The notes under the pieces were generated by a model. The model worked only from the letters and a program-made list of their open reading frames with translations, searched no databases and was not told where the DNA came from. Shown one piece after another: positions 27,488 through 36,639 of a stretch of 64,000 bases of DNA. Made by a program: the position numbers and the translations under genes. This stretch comes from Roseibium sediminicola (GTDB lineage Bacteria; Pseudomonadota; Alphaproteobacteria; Rhizobiales; Stappiaceae): assembly GCF_023156505.1 (NCBI RefSeq), contig NZ_JALNMJ010000016.1, positions 62,001 through 126,000 on the forward strand. Direction: 5' to 3'. The stretch's first letter is position 1. Each line of letters starts with the position of its first letter.

Positions 27488-28306
27488 ATGTCAGCCACCT
27501 CACAGCTCAAGTCTCCCGGCCGCCGCCGTTTCCTGACGGAAACGGCGCGTGTCGCCGGTGGCTGCGCTGTTGCGGGCACGCTGCTGGCCTATGTGGCGCG
27601 TGACGCCCGCGCGCTTCCGGCGGAGGCCCTGCGTCCGCCGGGGGCTCTGCCTGAAAAGGATTTCCTGTCGGCCTGCATCCGCTGCGGCTTGTGCGTCCGG
27701 GATTGCCCCTATGACACGCTGAAGCTGGCCGAACTCGGTGAGGACGGCCCGGCAACGGGAACGCCCTACTTCACGGCTCGCGACGTGCCTTGCGAAATGT
27801 GCGACGACATTCCCTGTGTCGCCGCCTGCCCGACCGGCGCGCTCGATCCGGCATTGAAGACAATCGACGACGCCCGCATGGGCACCGCCGTCCTCGTGGA
27901 TCAGGAAAATTGCTTGAATTTTCTCGGCCTGCGCTGCGACGTCTGTTATCGTGTCTGCCCCGTGATCGACGAAGCAATCACGCTGGAGACATCGCACAAC
28001 ACGCGGTCGGGAAAACACGCCATTTTTGCCCCGACGGTCCATGCCGACCACTGTACGGGCTGCGGCCTGTGCGAAAAGAGCTGCGTCTTGCCGGAGGCCG
28101 CCATCAAGGTGTTGCCGATCCGTTTGGCGCGGGGATCTTCCGCCGACCATTACCGCATGGGCTGGGAAGAAAAAGAACGCAAGGGCGCACCCTTGGTGGA
28201 AGGCATCATCGATCTACCCGACAGGATGCCGGCGCCGGCGGGTACTGCGCCCGAGGCAGCTGGTGGTTTTGAGCCCGCGTTCAAGCTGCCGGGAGGTGGT
28301 CAATGA
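27488..28306 (+). CDS. napG: NapG quinol dehydrogenase ferredoxin subunit
   Basis: A 272-aa periplasmic protein with a twin-arginine signal ([15 protein letters not shown]) and four [4Fe-4S] motifs: [26 protein letters not shown], the [17 protein letters not shown] group and [12 protein letters not shown]. With NapH it passes quinol electrons to NapC/NapB/NapA. The start lies 22 bp after napA and its end overlaps napH by 4 bp. Confidence 0.94.
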   Translation: MSATSQLKSPGRRRFLTETARVAGGCAVAGTLLAYVARDARALPAEALRPPGALPEKDFLSACIRCGLCVRDCPYDTLKLAELGEDGPATGTPYFTARDVPCEMCDDIPCVAACPTGALDPALKTIDDARMGTAVLVDQENCLNFLGLRCDVCYRVCPVIDEAITLETSHNTRSGKHAIFAPTVHADHCTGCGLCEKSCVLPEAAIKVLPIRLARGSSADHYRMGWEEKERKGAPLVEGIIDLPDRMPAPAGTAPEAAGGFEPAFKLPGGGQ

Positions 28307-29214
28307 GTGCCAAAACGCATCTCCCCGTCGGGCAGGAGGCCATCCGTGTCAAGGGCTGGGTCGCAGCCCATCACTATCTGCTGCTCCGCCGCTTCTCCCA
28401 GGCTTTCTTTCTGGGCCTGTTTCTGCTTGGCCCCTGGTTCGGTATCTGGTGGGTGGCCGGCACGCTTGCCGGGTCGCGCACTTTCGATGTGTTACCGCTG
28501 ACTGACCCTCTTGTCCTGTTGCAGAGCATCGCCACAGGTCACCTGCCCGAGCTGACAGCGCTGGTCGGAGCCGTGATCGTGCTGGCCGTCTATGCGCTTG
28601 TCGGCGGAAGGGTCTATTGCTCTTGGGTCTGCCCGATCAATCCGGTGACAGACGCCGCCCATTGGCTGCATGACCGTCTTGGCCTGCAGAAAGGCTGGCA
28701 ACCGAAACGATCAACGCGCCTTTGGGTACTGGGCACAGTTCTCCTAGTCAGCGCGCTGACCGGTACGATTGCCTGGGAGCTGGTGAACCCGGTCACCATC
28801 CTGCATCGTGGACTGATCTTCGGCATGGGCTTTGCGTGGGCGGTTGTTGCGGCGGTGTTCTTGTTTGACCTTGTCGTCTCCCGGCGCGGCTGGTGCAGTC
28901 ATATCTGTCCGGTCGGCGCCTTTTACGGGCTTGTCGGCACAAGGAGCGTGCTCAGGGTCAGCGCCGCCAACCGGGCGGCCTGCGACGATTGCATGGACTG
29001 TTATGCCATCTGCCCGGAAAACCACGTCATTTCGCCCGCGCTGAAAGGCAAACCGGGCGATACACCGGTGATCCTGTCACCGGACTGCACCAATTGCGGC
29101 CGCTGCATAGATGTGTGCGCCGTCGATGTTTTCGCTTTCACCCACCGTTTTGACCAGCGCGTCAGGGAGACCGCCACCCCGGCGGAAGACGTGCCGAAGG
29201 AATATGCCGCTTGA
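28303..29214 (+). CDS. napH: NapH quinol dehydrogenase membrane subunit
   Basis: A 303-aa inner-membrane protein with four predicted helices (around residues 28-50, 80-103, 140-162 and 175-198), the two CP motifs CSWVCPINP and CSHICPVGA, and two C-terminal cytoplasmic [4Fe-4S] clusters ([13 protein letters not shown] and [12 protein letters not shown]). It oxidises quinol together with NapG. Typical length. Confidence 0.94.
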   Translation: MSAKTHLPVGQEAIRVKGWVAAHHYLLLRRFSQAFFLGLFLLGPWFGIWWVAGTLAGSRTFDVLPLTDPLVLLQSIATGHLPELTALVGAVIVLAVYALVGGRVYCSWVCPINPVTDAAHWLHDRLGLQKGWQPKRSTRLWVLGTVLLVSALTGTIAWELVNPVTILHRGLIFGMGFAWAVVAAVFLFDLVVSRRGWCSHICPVGAFYGLVGTRSVLRVSAANRAACDDCMDCYAICPENHVISPALKGKPGDTPVILSPDCTNCGRCIDVCAVDVFAFTHRFDQRVRETATPAEDVPKEYAA

Positions 29215-29235
29215 ACGGAGCAACGGAGAATTGAC

Positions 29236-29679
29236 ATGAAACTGCCGGTCCTCGTGGGAATATCCACCCTTGCAATCTCGATAGTTCTGGCCGGACTCGC
29301 GATTGCGCAATCTTCCGGCCCTGTTCAGAGCCTGCGCGGCGCCGAAATCGAGCAGTCGCTTCCTGCCGACACCGTTCACAAGCAGCTGGAAGGTCGCATC
29401 GCGCGCAACTACCGCCAGCAGCCCCCCCTTGTCCCGCATTCCATCTCCCAGTACCAGATGGACAAGCGCACCAATCAGTGCCTGAGCTGCCACGACTGGA
29501 CAGTGGCGGGTGAACGCGGTGCCCCGACCCTGTCCATGACCCACTATCTGGACCGGGAAGGCAACCAGCTGGACTCGGTCGCCGGCACGCGCTGGTTCTG
29601 CAATCAGTGCCACGTTCCCCAGGCCAATGCCCCTGAACTGGTCGGCAACGACTTCCAACCTTCCAACGTGGTTCGCTGA
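29236..29679 (+). CDS. napB: NapB diheme cytochrome c subunit
   Basis: A 147-aa periplasmic electron carrier to NapA. Signal peptide LAISIVLAGLAIAQS, then two CxxCH haem sites in CLSCHDW and CNQCHVPQ, and the family segment PPLVPHSISQYQMDKRTNQCL. Ribosome-binding sequence GGAG lies before the ATG at 29236. Confidence 0.95.
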   Translation: MKLPVLVGISTLAISIVLAGLAIAQSSGPVQSLRGAEIEQSLPADTVHKQLEGRIARNYRQQPPLVPHSISQYQMDKRTNQCLSCHDWTVAGERGAPTLSMTHYLDREGNQLDSVAGTRWFCNQCHVPQANAPELVGNDFQPSNVVR

Positions 29680-29703
29680 CGCGGGAACAGGAGAAAAGAG
29701 ATC

Positions 29704-30405
29704 ATGGCAGATCCGAATGACAAGCCGACAGGCGGCCTGATCCGCAGGCTCTGGAACGGTTTCTGGAGCCCGGTCGCCGCCTTCAGTGTCGGTTTCATAG
29801 CGATTGGCGGTTTTCTGGGCGGGATTCTGTTCTGGGGGGCATTCAACTGGAGCATGGAGCTGACCAATACGGAAGAGTTCTGCACCGGGTGCCACACGAT
29901 GGAGACCAATCTCGGCGAATACCGGGAGACGATCCATTACAACAACCACTCAGGCGTCCGGGCAATCTGCTCCGATTGCCATGTGCCGCATGAGTGGCAG
30001 CACAAGGTGAAGGCCAAGGTTATTGCCGTGAAGGACGTCTACCATGAGATCATGGGCACGATTTCCACACCGGAAAAATACGAAGAGCACCGGCTTGCCA
30101 TGGCTTCGCTTGTCTGGCGCAAGATGAAGGCGTCCGACAGCCGGGAATGCCGCAACTGCCACAATTTCGAGTACATGGATTTCACCATTCAGGAGACACG
30201 CGCTGCCTCCGAACATCAACGCGCAATTGACGAGAACATGACGTGTATCGATTGCCACCAGGGCATCGCACACGCCCTGCCGCCGGACTATCTTGAGGAG
30301 TACAAGCGCGTCACCGAAGAGCTTCAGGCCAAGTCGGAGCCGCAGTCCGGGAAAACCGATGATGTCGCAGCCATCAGGTCCTATCTCGGTGCCCTGCCCA
30401 ACTAA
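29704..30405 (+). CDS. napC: NapC tetrahaem cytochrome c
   Basis: A 233-aa NapC/NirT-family quinol dehydrogenase anchored by one N-terminal helix (FSVGFIAIGGFLGGILFWGAF). Four haem sites are visible: CTGCHTM, CSDCHVPHE, CRNCHNFE and CIDCHQG. It hands quinol electrons to NapB. Having both NapC and NapGH gives two entry routes, as in E. coli. Confidence 0.96.
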   Translation: MADPNDKPTGGLIRRLWNGFWSPVAAFSVGFIAIGGFLGGILFWGAFNWSMELTNTEEFCTGCHTMETNLGEYRETIHYNNHSGVRAICSDCHVPHEWQHKVKAKVIAVKDVYHEIMGTISTPEKYEEHRLAMASLVWRKMKASDSRECRNCHNFEYMDFTIQETRAASEHQRAIDENMTCIDCHQGIAHALPPDYLEEYKRVTEELQAKSEPQSGKTDDVAAIRSYLGALPN

Positions 30406-30446
30406 GACCCACGCATGCGACAATATTAGATAGAAAGAGTGAAACC

Positions 30447-30713
30447 ATGCTTGGCATTCTCGATCTGCTTGGAACCATCGGTGGCAATATTCTCAGCCTT
30501 CCGGGCATTCTGGGCCTCGCGCTTGGAATGATGACCCGAAACTGGATTTTGGCCGCCATTCTGGGCGCTCTGGTCGGCGTTTTTGAAACCGTGGTTTTTG
30601 CCGGTTTTCATCTCGGAGAGATCCGCAGCCTCGATTTCGCGATCGCGGTTCTGGTCGGTGTTCTGGCGAGCAGCCTCGGCTGTGCGATCCGGCACAGAGG
30701 CGCAACAGTCTGA
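30447..30713 (+). CDS. Small membrane protein after napC
   Basis: An 88-aa, strongly hydrophobic protein with two or three predicted helices (residues 5-28, 32-53, 62-80) and a basic C-terminus. It starts 41 bp after napC with AAAGAG before the ATG, and the next terminator lies beyond it at 30865, so it is probably on the nap transcript. It resembles no Nap subunit I know; NapE is shorter and single-span. Function unknown. Confidence 0.65.
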   Translation: MLGILDLLGTIGGNILSLPGILGLALGMMTRNWILAAILGALVGVFETVVFAGFHLGEIRSLDFAIAVLVGVLASSLGCAIRHRGATV

Positions 30714-30757
30714 CACCCTGATCCGCAAGTCACCCGCAAGACTGCACTGGACGCTAT

Positions 30758-30856
30758 AGCATTTCGAGAAAAGTCTGAGCCGACTTTAGCTGCCTCTCGG
30801 CTCTGCCTCGAACGCAAAAGTCGGCAATGCTTGTTTCAAACAATTCTCGAAATGCT
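30758..30856. repeat. 99-bp inverted-repeat element
   Basis: Perfect 13-bp arms AGCATTTCGAGAA and TTCTCGAAATGCT enclose a second nested pair GCCGACTTT / AAAGTCGGC. The nested symmetry suggests a folded RNA or a small palindromic element. It lies directly before the nap terminator. Confidence 0.55.
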
Positions 30857-30864
30857 TTAGCAAA

Positions 30865-30889
30865 GGCTGGCCAATTGGCCGGCCTTTTT
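30865..30889 (+). terminator. Rho-independent terminator of nap operon
   Basis: GGCTGGCC-AATT-GGCCGGCC stem (one G-T wobble) followed by TTTTT on the plus strand. Confidence 0.8.
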
Positions 30890-31254
30890 GCCGCCCCCGT
30901 GTTGGCCACCCGAGTCGGCCTCCCCCCTCGGCAGATCCCCCCGGCCCGCAGCGCAACTGCTCTTCGTCAGGTTTCATGGGACACGCACGTCGAAATGCAC
31001 ACATGCCGGAAGCGCATGAACGCTTTCTGCTGAAGGCGAAGAAAACCAGAAGCGTCATCGCAATCAAGCTGCAGGACACGTCGGAACCCGCCCGGTGAAG
31101 TAAGCCGGACGGTGTCGCAGTCACATGGCAGCGCGTTGGCCAGCCGCATAGGCGCGCCGCTCTCGCAGCCCCCTTCCTGCAATTACAGATCGCACTTCCT
31201 AGTCTCTTAAAGCGTTTGCCCTTGCACGGTCACGCCCCTGACCTGACAAGGCAT

Positions 31255-31287
31255 GGCCGGCGTCCCATTTTGAGGCGCCGGCCTTTT
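31255..31287 (+). terminator. Orphan rho-independent terminator
   Basis: GGCCGGCG and CGCCGGCC pair around a 13-base loop and are followed by TTTT. The nearest plus-strand gene ends 540 bp upstream, beyond another terminator, so an unannotated short transcript may end here. Confidence 0.6.
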
Positions 31288-31390
31288 CATTTCAGCTCCG
31301 AGATCACAATCAGCCCGCTTCCCGGCGCGAGCGAACGGCTTGACGCCGCTCACCGGACTGCAACCAGGGCGTTTTCCCGAACGTGATCGC

Positions 31391-31822
31391 TCAGGCCATC
31401 GTGATATAGCTGCGCATCTGCTCGGCTTCGAGCTCGACCTGGGCGATCTTGAACTTGACGACGTCGCCGATGGAGATCACTCCGGTCAGCTTGCCGTCCT
31501 TGACCACCGGCATGTGGCGGAACCGGCCCTGGGTCATGCGCGCCATGACCTCGTTGATGTTGTTCTCTTCCGTGGCGGTCACGACATTCTTGGTCATGAT
31601 GCCCGACACGGGCAGTTGAAGGGCCGATGGCCCTTGCGTGCCGATCACACGCACAATGTCACGCTCGGAAATGATGCCCTCGATCTGGTTGTCGCCGTTA
31701 CAGACAACCACGGCACCAATTTTGTGTTTCGCCAGGGTTTCACAAATTTCGCTGAGCAGTGCGTCGCTGCGCGCTGTAATCGTTTCGTGGCCTTTCCCAC
31801 TCAGGATTGCGGCTACGGTCAT
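31391..31822 (-). CDS. Tandem CBS-domain protein
   Basis: A 143-aa cytoplasmic protein made of two CBS domains (about residues 5-65 and 72-130), a regulatory module that usually binds adenine nucleotides. Typical segments are VVCNGDNQIEGIISERDIVRVI and VVKDGKLTGVISIGDVVKFKI. No catalytic domain is attached. The ATG at 31822 follows GGGAGGTG. Partner unknown. Confidence 0.88.
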   Translation of the reverse strand: MTVAAILSGKGHETITARSDALLSEICETLAKHKIGAVVVCNGDNQIEGIISERDIVRVIGTQGPSALQLPVSGIMTKNVVTATEENNINEVMARMTQGRFRHMPVVKDGKLTGVISIGDVVKFKIAQVELEAEQMRSYITMA

Positions 31823-31950
31823 TCAAACACCTCCCATGGCATCACCGCCCCGTGTCATACGGGACAGCCCATCATGGCAAAAAAATCTGTCCGCGCAAAC
31901 CGTTATGGCACGCTTTGCCCGTGTCCTTCCGTGGGGAGATGCGAGCCGGG

Positions 31951-32739
31951 TCAGCGCGGTCGCCGCTGCGGCACCGGATCCAGGAACGGGAACAGCGCGA
32001 GGCCGGCGACAAAACCGCCGATATGGGCCTGCCAGGCAACGCTGGCCGGCTGGCCGGCCAGCGGACCGCTGGTCAGGCCGAACATCAGGTTGAGACCGAA
32101 CCAGATCCCGACAAACACCAGCACCTGCTGATTGCGGAAACACTCCGCGAGCGGCTGCGCCGGCACGTAATAGGCATTGCGATCGGAGCTGCGGAAAGCG
32201 CCCAGCGGTCCGCCGAGTTCAAAGACGAACCGGATCGCGGCCGCCATCTGGCCGGAAATCGCGGCCGAAGCTCCGACCATCGGCGCCCCGTCACCCCAGT
32301 TGGTGACCAGATGAGCCAGGGCGCCGCCAATGGCACACAGGGCTGAAAACAGGAGGAAGCGCCCCGCCCCAAAGCGGCGCGCCACAGCGGTCCCGAAGAT
32401 CGCCATCCAGAGCAGATTGAAAACGATGTGCATAGCACCGCCATGCAGAAGTCCATAGGTGACGAAGCCCCACAGGCTCGACGCCATGTCGAGTGGCGTC
32501 AGGCTGGAAAAGGCTGCGTATTTTGCCGGCCAGAAGGCAAACAGATAGACGATCCAGTTGTCCCAGCTTGTCGGCAGCACCAGCGCACGCAAGAGATGGA
32601 TCGCCACCATGGCACCGCCAAGCCAGACGATCACCGTCGGCAGATTGAACATGGGCGGCGCGGATGGCCGCTGCGGCTTCTGTTCTTTTTTGGCCTGCTC
32701 GCGTCGGGCGCGCTCTTCGTCAAACCGGTATACGTTCAT
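31951..32739 (-). CDS. Rhomboid-family intramembrane serine protease
   Basis: A 262-aa inner-membrane protein with six or seven predicted helices. The catalytic dyad is S158 in GASAAISG and H239 in WQAHIGGFVAG; the HGGAMHIVFNLLWM segment gives the conserved His/Asn of the oxyanion region (N108). The first 30 residues are charged and cytoplasmic. The ATG at 32739 follows GGAGGACC; upstream in-frame codons are not supported. It cleaves transmembrane substrates not identifiable here. Confidence 0.92.
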   Translation of the reverse strand: MNVYRFDEERARREQAKKEQKPQRPSAPPMFNLPTVIVWLGGAMVAIHLLRALVLPTSWDNWIVYLFAFWPAKYAAFSSLTPLDMASSLWGFVTYGLLHGGAMHIVFNLLWMAIFGTAVARRFGAGRFLLFSALCAIGGALAHLVTNWGDGAPMVGASAAISGQMAAAIRFVFELGGPLGAFRSSDRNAYYVPAQPLAECFRNQQVLVFVGIWFGLNLMFGLTSGPLAGQPASVAWQAHIGGFVAGLALFPFLDPVPQRRPR

Positions 32740-32857
32740 AGGTCCTCCGCCGTCTCCCCCACTTCTAAGCAAGAACCGGGACAAAACAAGGGCGATCCAC
32801 TTTCCCAAAGACAACTTCAACGACTTATGGTGAAGGCGGATCGGCACTTCATGAATG

Positions 32858-33112
32858 TCACAAACAAAACGCCGGCCATCTTCCGATGACCGGCGCCCTG
32901 CGATGCCCCCCAACAATCGGTCGCGTCCCCACGCGTCCGGTATTCGGACATGTGTTCACTTTGGCCGGCGCTGTATCCGCCCGGTCAGCTCTTGGCGGCT
33001 GTTCCTGGCGCTCCGCGGCCTTGCCAGCAACAACGGCGTCCTCCCACCCGTCGCGCTTCGTGAACCAAGCGTTAAGCTGCCAGCCAAATTGCCGCAAAAC
33101 AAGCTTTACCAA
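32858..33112 (-). CDS. Possible small protein (84 aa), uncertain
   Basis: Starts with TTG, preceded by TTAAGG at about 8 bp. The first 30 residues (VLRQFGWQLNAWFTKRDGWEDAVVAGKAAE) have natural-looking composition; the rest is Pro/Arg-rich. A minus-strand terminator hairpin overlaps its last codons, showing that something is probably transcribed in this direction. It may be a real short gene, a gene decayed by frameshift, or chance. No family recognised. Confidence 0.35.
   Translation of the reverse strand: MVKLVLRQFGWQLNAWFTKRDGWEDAVVAGKAAERQEQPPRADRADTAPAKVNTCPNTGRVGTRPIVGGHRRAPVIGRWPAFCL
32866..32892 (-). terminator. Rho-independent terminator, minus strand
   Basis: CGCCGGCCAT and ATGACCGGCG pair (one mismatch) around CTTCCG; read on the minus strand the hairpin is followed by TTTTGTTT. 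It would end a minus-strand transcript begun between here and 33284. Confidence 0.6.
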
Positions 33113-33284
33113 AAATTAACCTTAATGGATCCGACGAAACCAAAGTTCCCGGGGTCTCAGAGACTTGGCACGCCCCCTGCTTAGTAACGGCCAAACACAA
33201 ACAGGGAAAAGCAATCGTCCCGTTTTGGAACAGACACTGTCTTGAGACGAAACACCGGACGACAAGGCGAAGAGGCGAAACCAG

Positions 33285-33932
33285 ATGAAACACGGCGTGA
33301 CGCAGACTCTTTATAACTACTGGGACAACCTGCGCGGTGCGCGTCCGGCCCCCAATCGCAGCGAAGTCGACCCGGGCGAGATCCGCGGCTTGCTGGGAGA
33401 CACTTTCATCCTGGAGACCAACGGACCACGCGATGTGCGCTACCGGCTTGCCGGCACCCGCCTGTGCTCGGCCCATTGCCGGGAACTGAAGGGTCGCAAC
33501 TTCCTCCGCGGCTGGAGCGTCAAGGACCGGGAAGCTCTCGAGAGCCTGATCGCGGCCATCACCGAAGACGCTGCCGCCGCTGTGATCGGCATCAACGGCC
33601 ACACGGAACGCGGCCAGGTCCTGCACATGGAAATGCTGCTCGTGCCGCTGAATGTTCCCGGTGAAGGCCGGATCCGTATTCTCGGCAGCTGCACGCCGAT
33701 GGAAAAACCCTACTGGATCGGTCTGCATCCCATTTTGAACCAGTCGATCAGCAGCCTGCGGCTGGTGTGGCCGGACGAACGGCCGTATTTCGTCGATGCG
33801 CCGGCAGCAACCATCAATCCGATCCTGCCGCGCTTCACCGCGGAAGGCATGTCCATGCCGACACCGCACCTGCCCCAGGGCGCGGAACGCAAGGTCGGAC
33901 ATCTGACGGTCTATTCCGGCGGCAAGTCCTGA
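33285..33932 (+). CDS. PAS-domain protein (alphaproteobacterial type)
   Basis: A 215-aa soluble protein whose first 150 residues match the PAS-like domain found in many short alphaproteobacterial proteins (YNYWDNLRGARPAPNRSEVDPGEIRGLLGDTFILE..., then YRLAGTRLCSAHCRELKGRNFL). No output domain is attached, so it may sense or bind a ligand and act through a partner. Ends at a strong terminator. Confidence 0.8.
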   Translation: MKHGVTQTLYNYWDNLRGARPAPNRSEVDPGEIRGLLGDTFILETNGPRDVRYRLAGTRLCSAHCRELKGRNFLRGWSVKDREALESLIAAITEDAAAAVIGINGHTERGQVLHMEMLLVPLNVPGEGRIRILGSCTPMEKPYWIGLHPILNQSISSLRLVWPDERPYFVDAPAATINPILPRFTAEGMSMPTPHLPQGAERKVGHLTVYSGGKS

Positions 33933-34270
33933 CGGAACCTGTCGACCGACTTTTCATCGCCGCTTCTTGTGCCGGATCGGGATTCGCCCGGTCCGGCACT
34001 TTTTTCAAAGTTCCAGGGACAAAAACCGGTATTCGAGATCAGTTTTCGAGCCCTTTCCCAAAGGGAAATACGCCGGGTTCGCGCCACATACCGATCGCGC
34101 GTCGCGCACATGGTCATTTTTATCGGCTCCAAGCCTAGACCTGAGCGGCTTCTCGGCTACACTCTTACAGATCGTTAACCCCAGCTGCCTAAAGTGCTAA
34201 TAAGACGTCTTGAGAATCGCATCTCAGCCGGGGGAAGTGCGGTTTGCGCACGGTTTTGGATAGAACAGGC
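33933..34270. other. Intergenic region between PAS and PilZ genes
   Basis: Apart from the terminator at 33969-34005 I see no gene or repeat. GGGGGAAG at 34230-34237 could serve a TTG start at 34244 for the following gene. Confidence 0.5.
33969..34005 (+). terminator. Rho-independent terminator of PAS gene
   Basis: GTGCCGGATCGGG and CCCGGTCCGGCAC pair around ATTCG, followed by TTTTTT. Confidence 0.85.
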
Positions 34271-34906
34271 ATGAGCGCCGGATTGGCAACAGCACCAGAA
34301 GGAAGCAAATCGCTTCAAGTCACTGATCGCCGGCGACACCAACGGGTTCAGGTGAATATTCTGGGCCGCTTCATGCTTGAGGATCGCCGCGAATATCCTT
34401 GTCAGGTCATCGACATGTCGCCCGGCGGCTTGGCGATGATCACGCCTGTGACTGGCAAGGTCGGCGAACGCGTGATCGCTTATCTCGATCATCTGAGCCG
34501 AGTGGAAGGTCGAATCTCCCGCCTGATCGACGGCGGCTTCGCCGTTGAACTGCGCAACACCGTGCGCAAGCGCGACAAGATCGCCAATGTCCTGACCTGG
34601 CTTGCGAACCGGGACGAGCTCAATCTTCCCGAAGACCGCCGTCACGACCGCTTCGTACCGAAAAATCCGATGACCAAGATGATCCTGCCGGACGGTTCGG
34701 AACATGTCTGCCGGATTGTCGACGTGTCGCTGTCAGGCGCGGCCCTGGCAACGGATATCGTCCCCGAGATGGGCGACCCGATCACGCTGGGCAAAATGAC
34801 GGCCCGCGTGATCCGCCGCATCGAAGGTGGCATCGCCGTTGAATTCGCAGCTGTCCAGAGCCGGGAACTTCTGGAACTCCATATCTCCGCGCCGGAAGAC
34901 GATTAA
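34271..34906 (+). CDS. Tandem PilZ-domain c-di-GMP receptor
   Basis: A 211-aa cytoplasmic protein with two PilZ domains. The first has the RxxxR loop in DRRRHQRVQVN (R21/R25) and DMSPGGLAM; the second has RRHDRFVPKN and DVSLSGAALATD. Both domains therefore keep the c-di-GMP motif (RxxxR and D/NxSxxG). I use the ATG at 34271; a TTG at 34244 with a stronger ribosome-binding sequence would add nine residues. Two proteins of c-di-GMP turnover are encoded elsewhere in the window. Likely adjusts motility or polysaccharide output. Confidence 0.85.
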   Translation: MSAGLATAPEGSKSLQVTDRRRHQRVQVNILGRFMLEDRREYPCQVIDMSPGGLAMITPVTGKVGERVIAYLDHLSRVEGRISRLIDGGFAVELRNTVRKRDKIANVLTWLANRDELNLPEDRRHDRFVPKNPMTKMILPDGSEHVCRIVDVSLSGAALATDIVPEMGDPITLGKMTARVIRRIEGGIAVEFAAVQSRELLELHISAPEDD

Positions 34907-35320
34907 GCGTCAAAGAACAACGCGAGAATTCGTTTCGCCGCCCCGCGTACACCGCGCTGGGGCGGTTTTTGTTTTGAACGCCGTGCTCTCCACCCTGTTT
35001 CACTCAAGAATTTATTTTTTTTCGACCTGGTCCAGAGGCTGCCTGAACCCGTTCCAGGGCAGGATTCTCTCTCCCCGCGAACAAGATCGACATCAATCCC
35101 GGCAGCTCAACAAAGAGGAAACCGTATTTTTTTCAATATCTTGCAGAGGACGAATCGAATTTTAGAAAAATTCGCCTCAAATTTAACTCAAACAATACTC
35201 AAATAAAAATCAAACAAGAATAAAATGTAACTCAAATATTCATATAGTTTTACTTTGAAGATTTTCTCGAAGTAAAAATCATTCGGTCATCGTTACGTCA
35301 GCCTTGGGGAGGGCGTTACG
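34907..35320. other. Intergenic region, AT-rich right half
   Basis: Contains the PilZ-gene terminator and then, from about 35150 to 35290, a strongly AT-rich tract with repeated CTCAAAT-like words, probably the promoter region of the BTLCP gene. No ORF. Confidence 0.5.
34938..34974 (+). terminator. Rho-independent terminator of PilZ gene
   Basis: CCGCCCC and GGGGCGG pair with additional CG pairs inside, followed by TTTTTGTTTT. Confidence 0.85.
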
Positions 35321-35935
35321 ATGAAATTACTTAAGTCAACTTTACTCGCTTCAACTCTGGTCTTGACTGCCTTAGGCGCTGGAACGCCGGCTCAGGCGGA
35401 TCCAGGACGGTTCATGATCATGCGCACGGCTGTGAAGGCCCCGGTGGGTTATGTCCAGTTCTGCCGCGACAACAGCTGGGCATGTCCGAAGGAAAGTTAC
35501 GAACCCGTCGTCGTGCGCCTCGATGAAGCCAGGTGGAACGAGCTCATCGCCATCAACAAGGAAGTCAACCGTCGCATCCGGCCCATGACCGATGCCGACC
35601 TCTTCGGCACCGAGGAGCATTGGACCTATCCGGTCAACGGTTATGGCGACTGCGAGGAATATGTCCTGGAGAAACAGCGTGTGCTGACGGAGGCCGGTTG
35701 GCCGAAGAGCGCGCTCCTGATCACGGTCGCCAAGGACATCCAGAATGCCGGTCACGCGGTGCTGACGGTGCGCACCGACCATGGCGACATGATCCTGGAC
35801 AACCAGATCGAAGCGGTTCTGCCCTGGTATTCGACGCCTTACCGCTACATCAAACGCCAGTCCGCCAACTCGCCCGTGAAATGGACGGGCATTTCCGACA
35901 CGCGTGTGACCACGGTCAGCAGCGTGTCCAACTGA
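35321..35935 (+). CDS. BTLCP / LapG-like transglutaminase-fold cysteine protease
   Basis: A 204-aa secreted protein with signal peptide (cleavage near PAQA). The triad is C111 in NGYGDCEEY, H145 in NAGHAVLTV and D160 in MILDNQIE, the pattern of bacterial transglutaminase-like cysteine proteinases (DUF920). LapG of Pseudomonas, in this family, cleaves a biofilm adhesin under c-di-GMP control. No LapD or adhesin is adjacent, so that role is only analogous. Ends at a strong terminator. Confidence 0.87.
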   Translation: MKLLKSTLLASTLVLTALGAGTPAQADPGRFMIMRTAVKAPVGYVQFCRDNSWACPKESYEPVVVRLDEARWNELIAINKEVNRRIRPMTDADLFGTEEHWTYPVNGYGDCEEYVLEKQRVLTEAGWPKSALLITVAKDIQNAGHAVLTVRTDHGDMILDNQIEAVLPWYSTPYRYIKRQSANSPVKWTGISDTRVTTVSSVSN

Positions 35936-36020
35936 AATCAGGGAATTGGCCGGCCCAGCCGGCCTCTTGGACGATCCGGTCGCGTCCCCACCCTCCCCAT
36001 CCCTACCACGACCGGATCCA

Positions 36021-36061
36021 GGGAACCGGCCCGCCCCCCGCAGGCCGGTTCCCGCTTTTTT
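36021..36061 (+). terminator. Rho-independent terminator of BTLCP gene
   Basis: GGGAACCGGCC and GGCCGGTTCCC pair around an 11-base loop, with TTTTTT two bases after the stem. A smaller GGCCGGC/GCCGGCC hairpin precedes it near 35950. Confidence 0.85.
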
Positions 36062-36087
36062 GCAGGTCATGATGGGATGGACCCCGG

Positions 36088-36615
36088 TCAGAGCGCCTTC
36101 AGGCCGGCCTTGAACCGCCGCCAGTTGCGTACATAACCATCGGCCGAATTGGCAATGCCCCGAGCGGCCTCGGCCGGCAGTGTCTTGACGACCTTGCCGG
36201 GGATCCCGACCACCAGGGAGTTGTCCGGAATTTCCTTGCCCTCGGCGATCAGCGCATTGGCACCGATGATGCAGTTCGAGCCGATCACCGCGCCGTTCAA
36301 AACCGTGGCACCCATGCCGATCAGCGTGTTGTCCCTGATGGTGCAGCCATGCAGGATCGCCTTGTGACCGATGGTGCAGTTGTCGCCGATGGTCAGCGGA
36401 TAGCCCATGTCCGTATGGAAGACGCAGCCGTCCTGAACGTTGGAACGGGCACCGACCGTGATGGTTTCATTGTCCCCCCTGAGGACCGCCCCGAACCAGA
36501 CGCTTGCCGCCTCCTGAAGGACGATATCCCCGATCAGGGTCGCCGTGGGGGCAATCCAATAGTCACCGGTCTCCGGAAAGACGGGCGCGCGGCCGTCGAG
36601 AGCGTAAACGGGCAT
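36088..36615 (-). CDS. Gamma-class carbonic anhydrase family protein
   Basis: A 175-aa left-handed beta-helix protein with hexapeptide repeats throughout ([21 protein letters not shown]...). The three zinc histidines of the family are visible as H67 (VFHTDMG), H84 (IGHKAIL) and H89 (LHGCTI). Many such proteins have weak or no carbonic anhydrase activity, so the reaction is not certain. Cytoplasmic, trimeric by family. Confidence 0.88.
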   Translation of the reverse strand: MPVYALDGRAPVFPETGDYWIAPTATLIGDIVLQEAASVWFGAVLRGDNETITVGARSNVQDGCVFHTDMGYPLTIGDNCTIGHKAILHGCTIRDNTLIGMGATVLNGAVIGSNCIIGANALIAEGKEIPDNSLVVGIPGKVVKTLPAEAARGIANSADGYVRNWRRFKAGLKAL

Positions 36616-36639
36616 GTCACCTCACGGGAAACGGTTCAA

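Larger units (their letters stand above)
30714..31390. other. Long intergenic region with terminator, inverted repeat and orphan terminator
   Basis: This 677-bp gap holds the inverted repeat 30758-30856, the nap terminator 30865-30889, and a second plus-strand terminator at 31255-31287 with no gene reading into it. I see no credible ORF. Confidence 0.55.
32740..33284. other. Intergenic region with minus-strand terminator and possible small gene
   Basis: A 545-bp gap between divergent genes. It contains a hairpin with a minus-strand T-tract at 32866-32892 and a possible 84-codon minus-strand ORF (32858-33112). Confidence 0.5.
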
